This document shows, one piece after another, positions 1 through 6,804 of a DNA stretch of 12,095 bases. The notes below the pieces were generated by a model that was not told the origin of the DNA, did no database searches, and was given only the letters and a program-made list of their open reading frames with translations. The first letter of the stretch is position 1, and every line of letters starts with the position of its first letter. The position numbers and the translations under genes were made by a program. Source of the DNA: JAZGDL01 sp036477795 (GTDB lineage: Bacteria > Planctomycetota > Phycisphaerae > UBA1845); assembly GCA_036477795.1 (NCBI GenBank), contig JAZGDL010000010.1, forward strand, positions 1 through 12,095, in the 5' to 3' direction.

Positions 1-589
1 ACCTTGCGCCACGAAAGCTTGGGGAAGGAGGATGATTGCCATGGTTGTATAGCATTCTGAAACCTTTCGCTGGAACCCTGCGGGTAACCAATCCCGCCCG
101 GTAGAACTGGCCATCAGCCGGAAGCGAGTCTTGCGTGGTGTCCGGGCAACCGGCGCTGCGAAGCGTAGACAGCGAGTGCTGAGGCCGTGTGATTGAGCCC
201 CGAAAGACACATTGCATGCGGGAGCCTTCGTCGTGGTTCGTACGGGGGCCGCGTCGGCGCGCCGAAATGGCCTGACGTGTCGGTCCCGCCGGGGTCGGAG
301 AGCAGGGCATAGGCACAAGAGGGTTCCCCAGGAACGTGGGAGGCCGCGATCGTTTCCGCACGAGACCCCGGGGGTATGGGGCACCCGGGTGACCAATGTG
401 TCCCGGTCCGCAGGCGTTTGTCGCTTGCCGCCTGCGGAAGCCAATCGCAAGCGTCCGGAGCGGTACCGCCAAGCGAAGGAAACGAAGCGCGGCGGGATGA
501 ACGGCAGGGAGTCGCAGCGTCTTGATAGTACCGTCGAAGCGGGGGAACGGGAATCCGCTCGGCCCCCGTGGAGGGAAGCGAGACGCCTG

Positions 590-700
590 GTCATGGTCCC
601 GTTGGAAGGAAACATCCCGGATGCACTGACGTCCTGGGTCGATGTCAACGTAACACCAACGGATAGCACTACGGATGCCCTTGAGCAGCGAATCCATGGC
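590..700 (+). pseudogene. Group II intron-encoded protein N-terminal stub (broken)
   Basis: About 35 codons survive of a reverse transcriptase/maturase N-terminus. One frame gives VPLEGNIPDALTSW. The frame shifted by one base, from about 641, gives MST*HQRIALRMP, matching the STKxQRIAxLARRMP start that I know from this family, with a nonsense codon in place of lysine. The RT palm motifs (including YxDD), the X domain and any endonuclease domain are missing, since domain V begins at 706. The intron therefore cannot make its own maturase. The match is from memory of the family and needs an alignment. Confidence 0.55.
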
Positions 701-705
701 CAGAG

Positions 706-738
706 GAACCGGATGCGTCAATCGCGCACGTCCGGATC
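706..738 (+). ncRNA. Group II intron domain V (catalytic hairpin, triad altered)
   Basis: The 33-nt hairpin pairs GAACCGGA (706-713) with TCCGGATC (731-738), and TGCG (713-716) with CGCA (725-728), with the characteristic two-base CG bulge (729-730) on the 3' strand. Domain V normally begins GAGCC, where the AGC at positions 2-4 is the catalytic triad. Here the sequence is GAACC, so the triad reads AAC. Loss of the invariant G would be expected to abolish or strongly impair splicing (inference). Confidence 0.75.
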
Positions 739-741
739 TGC

Positions 742-776
742 GGGAGCCCTGGGAGGGCAACCTCCCAGGGCCACCC
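742..776 (+). ncRNA. Group II intron domain VI with candidate branch A773
   Basis: A perfect 10-bp stem (CCCTGGGAGG 747-756 with CCTCCCAGGG 761-770) is closed by a GCAA tetraloop. An outer GGG/CCC pairing (742-744 with 774-776) leaves CCA unpaired on the 3' side. A773 is the likely lariat branch point, since domain VI usually carries a bulged A seven to eight bases before the intron end. The perfect stem contrasts with the damaged domain V. Confidence 0.65.
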
Positions 777-784
777 AGCCGAAC

Positions 785-800
785 AACAGGGGGCAGTCAC
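785..800 (+). repeat. Left end of RAYT element (AGGGGnCAGTCA)
   Basis: AACAGGGGGCAGTCAC, the partner of the inverted copy at 1561-1577. It lies directly after the predicted 3' end of the group II intron remnant and eight bases before the -35 box. Confidence 0.55.
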
Positions 801-807
801 GTGTTTC

Positions 808-836
808 TTGACAGGTCCATCGGAGTGGGGTAGGAT
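808..836 (+). promoter_or_regulatory. Candidate sigma-70 promoter of the RAYT gene
   Basis: TTGACA (808-813), a perfect -35 box, is followed after 17 bases by TAGGAT (831-836), a 4/6 match to -10. The start codon at 843 follows almost at once, so the transcript would be nearly leaderless. GGAGG at 837-841 sits only one base from ATG, which is too close for ordinary ribosome binding. Confidence 0.45.
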
Positions 837-842
837 GGAGGC

Positions 843-1553
843 ATGCCTCGCGTAGCAAGAATCGTGCTTCCCGGTCGACCGCACCACGTCACCCAATGCG
901 GCAACAATCGGCGGAACGTGTTCTTCGTGGACCAAGACCGGCACGTGTATCTGGACTTGCTGCAAGACCACTGCCGGCGTTACGCCGTGACCGTCCTGGG
1001 CTATTGCCTTATGAACAACCACATCCACATCATAGGGACCCCAACTCGCGAGAACTCGCTGGCCCAGGCCATCGGCCGCACCCAATTCCGCTACACGCAA
1101 TACATCAATCGCAGGCGACGACGTAGCGGGCACTTGTGGCAGGACCGCTTCTTCTCCTGCGCACTGGACCAAGTCCACCTGTGGCGGGCGCTGTGCTATG
1201 TGGAGCGCAACCCGGTGCGGCAGAAGTTGGTGCGGGTGGCCTGGCGGCACCCGTGGTCGAGTGCGTCGGCGCATGTTTCCGGGACGGACCCCAGAGGGCT
1301 GCTGGACCTGTCCGGCTGGCTGAAAGCGTGGCGGCCCGACAGATGGAAGTCGACCCTGCGGCGGCGCGAGGACGAATCAGATTTGTCAGCGATTCGGCTC
1401 AGCACGCACCGCGGCCGTCCTCTGGCGACGGATGCGTTTCTGAGGAGGTTGGAGCGCCGCTTGGGCCGGCGTCTTCGCCCATTGCCCGTGGGCCGGCCCA
1501 GGAAGCCGAAGCCGACACTCAAGAAGGCGAAGAGAAAACCGAAGCTGAATTAA
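843..1553 (+). CDS. REP-associated tyrosine transposase (Y1/HUH, IS200-like)
   Basis: This 236-residue protein starts MPRVARIVLPGRPHHVTQ, the typical opening of the RAYT / transposase IS200-like family. It carries the HUH metal-binding motif in NNHIHII (H60, H62). Residues 83-89 (RYTQYIN) hold the likely nucleophilic tyrosine (Y84 or Y87), and the family signature GHLWQDRF follows at 96-103. NPVRQKLV near 122-129 is also typical. Family members nick single-stranded DNA at palindromic REP sequences through a 5'-phosphotyrosine link. The C-terminus from about 195 is very basic and proline-rich (GRPRKPKPTLKK), probably nucleic-acid binding. All key residues are present and no frameshift is seen, so the protein may be functional. 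It lies between inverted ends and is convergent with the metalloprotease gene, the stop codons being separated by only 17 bases. Confidence 0.93.
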   Translation: MPRVARIVLPGRPHHVTQCGNNRRNVFFVDQDRHVYLDLLQDHCRRYAVTVLGYCLMNNHIHIIGTPTRENSLAQAIGRTQFRYTQYINRRRRRSGHLWQDRFFSCALDQVHLWRALCYVERNPVRQKLVRVAWRHPWSSASAHVSGTDPRGLLDLSGWLKAWRPDRWKSTLRRREDESDLSAIRLSTHRGRPLATDAFLRRLERRLGRRLRPLPVGRPRKPKPTLKKAKRKPKLN

Positions 1554-1560
1554 GAATAAC

Positions 1561-1577
1561 TGACTGTCCCCTATTTT
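1561..1577 (-). repeat. Right end of RAYT element, containing a host-gene stop codon
   Basis: On the minus strand it reads AAAATAGGGGACAGTCA. The TAG at 1573-1571 terminates the convergent metalloprotease reading frame and the preceding AAA encodes its last lysine. The end of that protein is therefore partly set by element sequence. Confidence 0.6.
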
Positions 1578-4468
1578 ACCAACCCGGGGCAAGAGTCGCC
1601 CGTCCAGGACGCACCCCCGCCCGCGTCGGTGACAACGAAACAGGCGAAGATGTCGGCGAAAAACGTGATCTGCTGGTCCGGCACGGTGGGTGAATCGCCC
1701 TGCGTGTCGACTTCTATGCCAGGACTAGGACCGGTAAAGTTCGGAAATCCGGCGCCGGCGGTGTTCGAGAACTGCTTGAACAGGTCCAGGAAGAACGTCA
1801 CTTCCCCGTCGCCGCTGGAGTCGCAATATGCCCAGGTTTGATCAGCCGCCGTCGCGGGGGTCGCCTCCTCTCCGGCGCAGTTGACGCACACCGCCGTCAC
1901 CGTCGGTTTCGAGCCGGGCGCTACAGCCAGACCGGTCACATACAGGGCGTTAGCTCCATTGCTGGTCCATTGAGCCGGTGTCAGGAAGTCGGCACTAGCA
2001 CAGTCCGCCACACCCCTGCCGATGTTGACCAAGACTTCGCCGTCACTGTAGTCCGTCCGGATCAACTCCACCCATTCGGTGGTGCTACCGCAGCCGATGC
2101 GAAAGGCCACCGGGTTGGTGCCGCTCAAATCCGGCGCGATCCGGATGTACCGGGACGCGATGTTGGCGGTTACCGTCGGTGGTAGGCACGGCTCGTCGCC
2201 GGGATCCTGGGTGGTGAAGCTCCATACGTCGCCCGCCGTGGTCCCGTTGCTGTTTAGCTCGTCGATTCGCCAGTAGTAGGTAGTGCTCTGCTGAAGTACG
2301 CCGGGGTCAAAGGACGTCTCCATCTGGTTTCCCTGAAACTGGCCGGCGCCCGGGCTGGGGTCGGTGCCCAGATAGACGTCGTGCGATCCGCTGAAAGCGC
2401 CAGGCGCCCAGGTGAGAATCTGGACGATTGGAATGCCCGAAGCCGTATCCGCCGGTAGGGGGCTGGTGGCTTGGCCCGGCGGGTTGTCGGAGGCCTCGAT
2501 GGTGAAATCGAAATTGGAGATGTCGAAGAAAATGTTCCCAACGGCTTCGACCTTGACACGCGCCGTAGTGGTCGCGGTGTTCGGTACGCTCACCAATTCC
2601 GTCCCGTCGTTGGGCGTGTTGGATGCCAGCACCATGGAGAAGGTGTTGCCTCCGTCGTCGGAAAGCAGAATGTTCACCAGGCCGGCACTGACCGGAGCAC
2701 CATCCGTCCCGGCTACGTTCCAGGACACCGTGCCTACGCCCGACCACACTTGCGAACCGGTGTTGGGTGCAGTGACCGTAAACGGCCCGGAATCGGCATC
2801 CACGGTCACGACCATGTCATCGAAATCCACACCGCCGCCGCCGGCGTGGTTGTCGCGGATGGTAACGCGGAAATCCATGGTACGGCTGGTGGTCGGCAGC
2901 CTTTCGCCCAGAGGCGTGGTATTGTTCAGCAGGTTCGAGAGGCGCGGAAACGTGCGCGAGGGACTCATGGTGGAGAGCCAGGAACGAAACAGAGGACTGG
3001 ACCCGTTGTCCGGCGACGACAGGCTTTGAGGCGGCCCCAGATCCCGCTGTTCCCAGCCGTACGTAGTAGTGTCCCCGTCGGGGTCGCTCCCGTCGGCGGT
3101 CAGGACAAAGGGCGTGCTCCGCGGGATGGTGTAGTCGAGTCCGGCGTTGACGATGGGAGGAGCGTTCCCCGTCGAGACGCTGGACGCACAAGAGTCAGCA
3201 GAGCCGGTAACGAACAGCCGTATCCTCCGGAAGCTTTCCGAGTGGAAGTAGGGGTCGCTGTTGGGCTGCAGGTTGTCAGATCCGCAAATGCCGGCGTAGC
3301 CCTGGATGGTCGAGGCACTGCCCGTTTCGTAGGCAGCCTGGCTGATTCGATTCCCGCAACAGCAACTGCCGGTGGTACTGTTAAAGGTGTGCAGCCCGCC
3401 GAACTGGTGACCCATCTCGTGAGAGACGAAATCCACATAAAAAACGTCGCCGATCGGTGACGGCAATCCCGTAACGCCCTGTGCTTTGGCGTTGGAGCAA
3501 ACCACACCCACCCCTGCAATCCCCCCGCCTCCGGTGCTGAAGACGTGTCCGATGTCGTAGTTGGCGCTGCCGATCACACTATTGAGGTTGGACTGGTTCT
3601 GGGACAGCATCGCGGATCCGTTGGAGTTGGTGTACGGATCGCTGGCGCTGTTGGTGTAAACAATCAGATCGTTGTTGCCGACGAGGATCAGACGCACCGC
3701 CACCTCGACCTCGTATATCCCCGTGACGCGATTGACGGCCGTGGTAATTGCGGCCATACCTGCGCTCACCGTTCCGCCATGGAACGAGGTGTATTCGCCG
3801 GTGGCGGCACAGGCCAGCCGATAGGTTCTCAGCGTTTCCCCGGAACTCAGGACGTCGGGGCCGGGGGCTTGGGCATGCTGCGGCCCGGGCACCATGGTGC
3901 AACGGAACGGTTCAGCCGCCGCTCTATAGTCGCGTTTGAAGTAGCTGGCGTAGTGCCGGATGTCGCCTTTGCTGAGAGGGTCAATGTACACCGCGCCGGA
4001 GGGTGAAAGGATTTGGGCATGAAAGCCGGCCGGCGTCCAATCGAAACGCACACTGGCGGCGGGGTCGTCAATGCCCTGTCCCAGATAAGTCTTGATTTGG
4101 GGGAACTTGGCAGCCAGCTCCGGCTCCATAACGGGCGACTCGACGAAACGGAATCGGGCAAAAGCGCCGTCGGGCATGGGCAAAGTGATCTGAGGCTGGA
4201 TCTGCAAAGCATGGGCTGATAACTCAATCGGTGCTGCTCGAAGCGCGTTCTCCAGCGCGGCTTGTTCCAGGGCAACAGCGCGATACTTCCGCGGCCGAAC
4301 CCAAGAGCCCTGTCCTGCACCGGTGGCGGCAGCCCTATCAACGGCCCGCCAGATGCCGTCCGCAGAGATGGTCGGCCGATCCGTTTCCGCCGTCCAACCG
4401 GTTGAAACAAACAAATGCATCGCCGCGGCGCATGCCAGCACCACTATTCTTGTCGACGGCAACGTCAT
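1571..4468 (-). CDS. Secreted reprolysin-like zinc metalloprotease with Ig/Fn3-like and dockerin-like C-terminal modules
   Basis: ATG at 4468 gives 965 residues. A GTG seven codons upstream is open, but AAAGGAG (4486-4480) lies inside that extension and suits the ATG. Residues 1-27 form a Sec signal peptide with likely cleavage at GWTA|ET. A propeptide-like region precedes the catalytic domain, whose zinc site HEMGHQFGGLH (350-360) fits HExxHxxGxxH of the metzincin clan, followed by a cysteine-rich SCCCG. A PKD/Ig-like region beginning NAPPIVNAGLDYT follows, then a beta-rich segment and a fibronectin-III-like domain at about 661-754 (ending TYYWRIDELNSNG...WSFTTQ). The C-terminus has two related segments, VTFFLDLFKQF (890-900) and ITFFADIFACF (934-944); the first follows DSSGDGE, a dockerin/EF-hand-like calcium loop. 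It probably degrades extracellular protein. The last residues run into the RAYT element end, so the native C-terminus may have been altered. Confidence 0.88.
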   Translation of the reverse strand: MTLPSTRIVVLACAAAMHLFVSTGWTAETDRPTISADGIWRAVDRAAATGAGQGSWVRPRKYRAVALEQAALENALRAAPIELSAHALQIQPQITLPMPDGAFARFRFVESPVMEPELAAKFPQIKTYLGQGIDDPAASVRFDWTPAGFHAQILSPSGAVYIDPLSKGDIRHYASYFKRDYRAAAEPFRCTMVPGPQHAQAPGPDVLSSGETLRTYRLACAATGEYTSFHGGTVSAGMAAITTAVNRVTGIYEVEVAVRLILVGNNDLIVYTNSASDPYTNSNGSAMLSQNQSNLNSVIGSANYDIGHVFSTGGGGIAGVGVVCSNAKAQGVTGLPSPIGDVFYVDFVSHEMGHQFGGLHTFNSTTGSCCCGNRISQAAYETGSASTIQGYAGICGSDNLQPNSDPYFHSESFRRIRLFVTGSADSCASSVSTGNAPPIVNAGLDYTIPRSTPFVLTADGSDPDGDTTTYGWEQRDLGPPQSLSSPDNGSSPLFRSWLSTMSPSRTFPRLSNLLNNTTPLGERLPTTSRTMDFRVTIRDNHAGGGGVDFDDMVVTVDADSGPFTVTAPNTGSQVWSGVGTVSWNVAGTDGAPVSAGLVNILLSDDGGNTFSMVLASNTPNDGTELVSVPNTATTTARVKVEAVGNIFFDISNFDFTIEASDNPPGQATSPLPADTASGIPIVQILTWAPGAFSGSHDVYLGTDPSPGAGQFQGNQMETSFDPGVLQQSTTYYWRIDELNSNGTTAGDVWSFTTQDPGDEPCLPPTVTANIASRYIRIAPDLSGTNPVAFRIGCGSTTEWVELIRTDYSDGEVLVNIGRGVADCASADFLTPAQWTSNGANALYVTGLAVAPGSKPTVTAVCVNCAGEEATPATAADQTWAYCDSSGDGEVTFFLDLFKQFSNTAGAGFPNFTGPSPGIEVDTQGDSPTVPDQQITFFADIFACFVVTDAGGGASWTGDSCPGLVK

Positions 4469-4565
4469 GAGGTTTCGTGCTCCTTTCACAAGACCGGCAT
4501 CGCCCTGACAGTATCTTCGCTACGCTACGGTCGGAAGGCAACCGCTCCAGCCCTGCACTTCTTTA

Positions 4566-4656
4566 CCGCTCCCTTGCGGTCACCGTACGGATTGCCCGCT
4601 CCCTCACGGTCGCGGCTCGGATCGTTGGACCGCTCGCTTGCGGTCGCGGGTCGTAT
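4566..4656 (+). repeat. Three degenerate copies of a REP-like palindromic repeat
   Basis: Copies of 27 bases lie at 4566-4592, 4596-4622 and 4630-4656. They share CCGCTCnCTnnCGGTCnCSG. Each contains a short hairpin, for example GACCGC-TCGCTT-GCGGTC in the third. Spacers are 3 and 7 bases and the copies diverge, so this is not a CRISPR array. Related sequence makes up both arms of the inverted repeat at 7489-7553. Confidence 0.7.
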
Positions 4657-4902
4657 CCGTGGTGCAGGATTGCGCTCGCTCCACTAACATAGCGGAATCC
4701 ACCTTCCAACGCAAAGCATACCTGCAAAACACCCGTGGGGCGTGCGAGCGGGCCGTAAACGAAGTATCTGATCGACCCGCCGGGTCGGTGATGATGGTGC
4801 CCGAAATGAGAATCTGCACCCGTTTCGTCCAACAATTGACTGGAAACACGCCCCAAAACCCCCGCGTGCAATGATCGAGCCTGGCACAGGTTGCCCCTAT
4901 TC

Positions 4903-4911
4903 TGCTATCAT
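4903..4911 (+). promoter_or_regulatory. Possible extended -10 element upstream of the LVIVD gene
   Basis: TGCTATCAT has the TGn extension and TATCAT, a 5/6 match to the sigma-70 -10 box. No good -35 box is seen 17 bases upstream. It would give a leader of about 30 bases before the TTG start at 4946. Confidence 0.25.
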
Positions 4912-4929
4912 GCGAACAAGCGAGCATTC

Positions 4930-4938
4930 GGAGGAGGG
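4930..4938 (+). promoter_or_regulatory. Ribosome binding site fixing a TTG start
   Basis: GGAGGAGGG lies seven bases before TTG at 4946. It is a near-perfect Shine-Dalgarno match and argues for the TTG start over the in-frame ATG codons at 4871 and 4910, which lack such a site and would put 12 to 25 extra residues in front of the signal peptide. Confidence 0.75.
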
Positions 4939-4945
4939 ATTCGTT

Positions 4946-6721
4946 TTGCTACCCCGCATCGTTCGGACATGCCTTTGGGCTACTGTTGTCTTGTGTTTCG
5001 CCGTCGCCGCGCAGGGCATACCAGCACACTTTAAGGAGGATCCGTCTTCGGCTCCGCCCGGTCCGCTCGCCGGCGGCGGCCAGTTCGATGCCCTGGGAGT
5101 CAGCTTGCTGAGCAACCTGAGGCCGCGGGACCTCGACCCGCGCTCGTCCCAAGCCAACGACTGCTGGGGCTATGTGTCGCCTTCGGGCCGGGAATACGCC
5201 ATCGTCGGCCTGGACAGTTCCACCGCCTTCGTCGAAATCACCGACCCCGCCGACCCCGACATCATCGCCGTAATCCCCGACAACCGTTCCATCTGGAGCG
5301 ACATCAAGGTTTACCGGCACTGGGCATACAACGTGAACGAAAACGGCTCAGGCGGCGGCAACGGCATCCAGGTGCTCGACATGGGGGATATCGACAATGG
5401 CATTGTCACGCTTGTGCAGGAGCATCACGGCCAGGGAATCAGAACAGCCCATAACATCGTCGTCGACACGGACAGTGGGTTTCTGTACGCGGTGGGCGCC
5501 AACATTTTCAACGGCGGCCTGGTGGCCTATGACCTGTCGGACCCCGCGTCCCCCTCATTCGCCGGTGCATGGAACGGTCGCAATGTACACGACGCCCAGG
5601 TGGTCACCTTCAAGTCCGGACCGAATGAGGGGCGGCAGATCGCCTTCTGCTGTGTCGGTGGCTTTGGTTTTGAGATCGTCGACGTCACCGACAAGAGCAA
5701 CATGACCAGCTTGGGACGGACCACCTATCCTGCCGTCGCATTCGCCCACCAGGGCTGGCTCAGCGAAGACCGACGCTACTTCTACATGGGTGATGAAGCC
5801 GACGAGGGCGCCTTCAATTTCGACACCCGCACGTTGGTTTTTGACGTGACCGACTTGAACAATCCCACGTTCGTCCGTTCCTTTAGCAGCGGACTGCCCT
5901 CGATCGATCACAACCTGTACGTAAGGGGCAATCTGATCTACGAGGCCAACTACACGACCGGCTTGCGCATCTTCGACGCCACGGACCCGCTGTTTCCGGT
6001 GCAGGTCGCTTACTTCGACACCTATCCGGAGAACAATGGACGGGGTTTCGCCGGGGCCTGGAGCAACTACCCGTTCTTCCCCAGCGGGGTGGTCATCGTC
6101 AGCGATGAGCAGCGTGGGCTATTCGTCTTGAGCGTCTGCTCCGTTGTGAACTGCAAGAATCCCCCGCTGGCGAAGCTCACCAACATAACCTTCGACGTTG
6201 ACACTGGTTGCGGTGAGTTCCTCTGGACCTTGAACAACGTCAACGAGCCCTTCGGGCCTGAGATGGACACGTTCTACCTGGACGTCGAAGTCGGCGACGG
6301 CGCTCAGCGATGCGCCCTGATGACTCCTCCCCAAGGCTGGACGGTCGAATTATGCGCCGGCTATGACGCCGACGGCCACGCGTTGTACAGGTTCTCCGGC
6401 GGAACGCCCATCCTAATCGGTGCGAAGGTCATCGGCCGGTTGACCATCGACACCAACGGCAATCAGCCGCGGGCCAATCCGCAGACCGGCATTACCGTGC
6501 CCCCGCGATCGGTGGTGCTGCACACGGCACAAGGTCAGGACATCGCTGCATGCGACTTCAGCTTCGGCCCCACCGCCAATGGTGAGTGGAGTCCGCCGGT
6601 GACCGGGGCGGCATTCCTGCCCGTGCCGTCGATGGCGCTGTGGGCTAAGACATTGCTTGCCTTGGCGATTGCTACAGGGGGCGTCTATCTGGTGCGCCGG
6701 AATGCAACAATTGGGGATTGA
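4946..6721 (+). CDS. Secreted LVIVD / choice-of-anchor B family protein with IPTL-CTERM-like anchor
   Basis: Starting at the TTG at 4946 gives 591 residues beginning MLPRIVRTCLW, followed by a hydrophobic stretch and likely signal cleavage near residue 24. Residues about 45-425 follow the choice-of-anchor B / LVIVD pattern: repeated blades such as EITDPADPDIIAVIP, YDLSDPASPSFAG, DVTDLNNPTFVRSF and FDATDPLFPVQVAYF, which suggest a beta-propeller. A second beta-rich domain I cannot name spans about 435-545. The C-terminus has PVPSMALWAKTLL (559-571), a hydrophobic helix, then RR (584-585). This tripartite layout resembles the IPTL-CTERM sorting signal (IPTLxxWG) handled by exosortase H. The protein is probably exported and processed at the cell surface. 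Its substrate is unknown. The TGA stop lies within a short GATTGAC repeat tract shared with the downstream intergenic hairpin. Confidence 0.85.
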   Translation: MLPRIVRTCLWATVVLCFAVAAQGIPAHFKEDPSSAPPGPLAGGGQFDALGVSLLSNLRPRDLDPRSSQANDCWGYVSPSGREYAIVGLDSSTAFVEITDPADPDIIAVIPDNRSIWSDIKVYRHWAYNVNENGSGGGNGIQVLDMGDIDNGIVTLVQEHHGQGIRTAHNIVVDTDSGFLYAVGANIFNGGLVAYDLSDPASPSFAGAWNGRNVHDAQVVTFKSGPNEGRQIAFCCVGGFGFEIVDVTDKSNMTSLGRTTYPAVAFAHQGWLSEDRRYFYMGDEADEGAFNFDTRTLVFDVTDLNNPTFVRSFSSGLPSIDHNLYVRGNLIYEANYTTGLRIFDATDPLFPVQVAYFDTYPENNGRGFAGAWSNYPFFPSGVVIVSDEQRGLFVLSVCSVVNCKNPPLAKLTNITFDVDTGCGEFLWTLNNVNEPFGPEMDTFYLDVEVGDGAQRCALMTPPQGWTVELCAGYDADGHALYRFSGGTPILIGAKVIGRLTIDTNGNQPRANPQTGITVPPRSVVLHTAQGQDIAACDFSFGPTANGEWSPPVTGAAFLPVPSMALWAKTLLALAIATGGVYLVRRNATIGD

Positions 6722-6730
6722 CGATTGTAG

Positions 6731-6787
6731 ATTGACGATTGACGATTGCAAGTAAGGACCTCCTCTCGTCAATCGTCAATCGTCAAT
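6731..6787. repeat. Perfect 18-bp inverted repeat of a GATTGAC tract
   Basis: ATTGACGATTGACGATTG (6731-6748) is perfectly complementary to 6770-6787, with a 21-base loop. Each arm is itself a tandem repeat of ATTGACG. The tract starts before the hairpin, at the upstream stop codon (GATTGACGATTG from 6717). It has no T-run after the stem, so it is not a standard terminator, although it could stabilise or separate transcripts of the two same-strand genes. Confidence 0.85.
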
Positions 6788-6804
6788 GCGTAGGGAGGGC
6801 GGTC

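Larger units (their letters stand above)
4..784 (+). mobile_element. Degenerate group II intron remnant with its RT/maturase ORF deleted
   Basis: The 5' end near base 4 reads TTGCG, one change from the group II consensus GUGYG. The segment from about 60 to 230 resembles the domain I region of bacterial group II introns by recollection, not by alignment. Domains V (706-738) and VI (742-776) fold convincingly at the 3' end. Between them, 590-690 keeps only a stub of an intron-encoded protein: a frame reading VPLEGNIPDALTSW, then a one-base frame change and MST*HQRIALRMP. This resembles the STKxQRIAELARRMP start typical of group II reverse transcriptases, with TAA where lysine is expected. The rest of the roughly 1.3-kb RT/maturase ORF is absent. 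The 3' end is placed at 780-784 from the usual distance to the branch A. The long open frame at 212-811 is treated as fortuitous over this RNA. The 5' boundary is uncertain because only three bases precede it. Confidence 0.72.
785..1577 (+). mobile_element. RAYT (REP-associated transposase) element with inverted ends
   Basis: The unit contains one transposase gene between two related ends in opposite orientation. The left end AACAGGGGGCAGTCAC (785-800) matches the reverse complement of the right end (1561-1577), AAAATAGGGGACAGTCA, in the shared core AnAGGGGnCAGTCA. The left end abuts the group II intron remnant. The right end overlaps the stop codon of the convergent metalloprotease gene. Flanking sequences of this kind are common around Y1-type REP transposases. 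Whether they are true transposition ends or a conserved promoter/terminator pair cannot be told from one copy. Confidence 0.6.
4490..4945. other. Divergent intergenic region with three palindromic repeats
   Basis: This region lies between the divergent metalloprotease and choice-of-anchor B genes. It holds three degenerate copies of a palindromic repeat (4566-4656) and a weak promoter candidate near 4903-4911. I see no convincing gene in 4657-4880. Short open frames there have no signal peptide, domain or ribosome-binding site that I recognise. Confidence 0.6.

Noticed and set aside
212..811. 199-codon open frame across the intron
   Set aside because: It runs through intron domains and domain V/VI stems and has no ribosome binding site or continuous family match. 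Only the short stub near 590-640 looks protein-derived.
2471..3460. Plus-strand open frame of 329 codons inside the metalloprotease
   Set aside because: It is a shadow of the high-GC protease gene with no plausible start site or domain.
4566..4656. Possible small CRISPR array
   Set aside because: The three units are degenerate and spacers are 3 and 7 bases, far too short. It is a palindromic repeat cluster.
4882..4894. Sigma-54-like TGGCAC...TTGC upstream of the LVIVD gene
   Set aside because: Only three bases separate TGGCAC and TTGC instead of five, so the GG-GC spacing is wrong for sigma-54.
6739..6804. Upstream TTG start of the nuclease
   Set aside because: It lies inside the repeat hairpin without a ribosome binding site. 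ATG at 6805 has GGGAGGG at good spacing.
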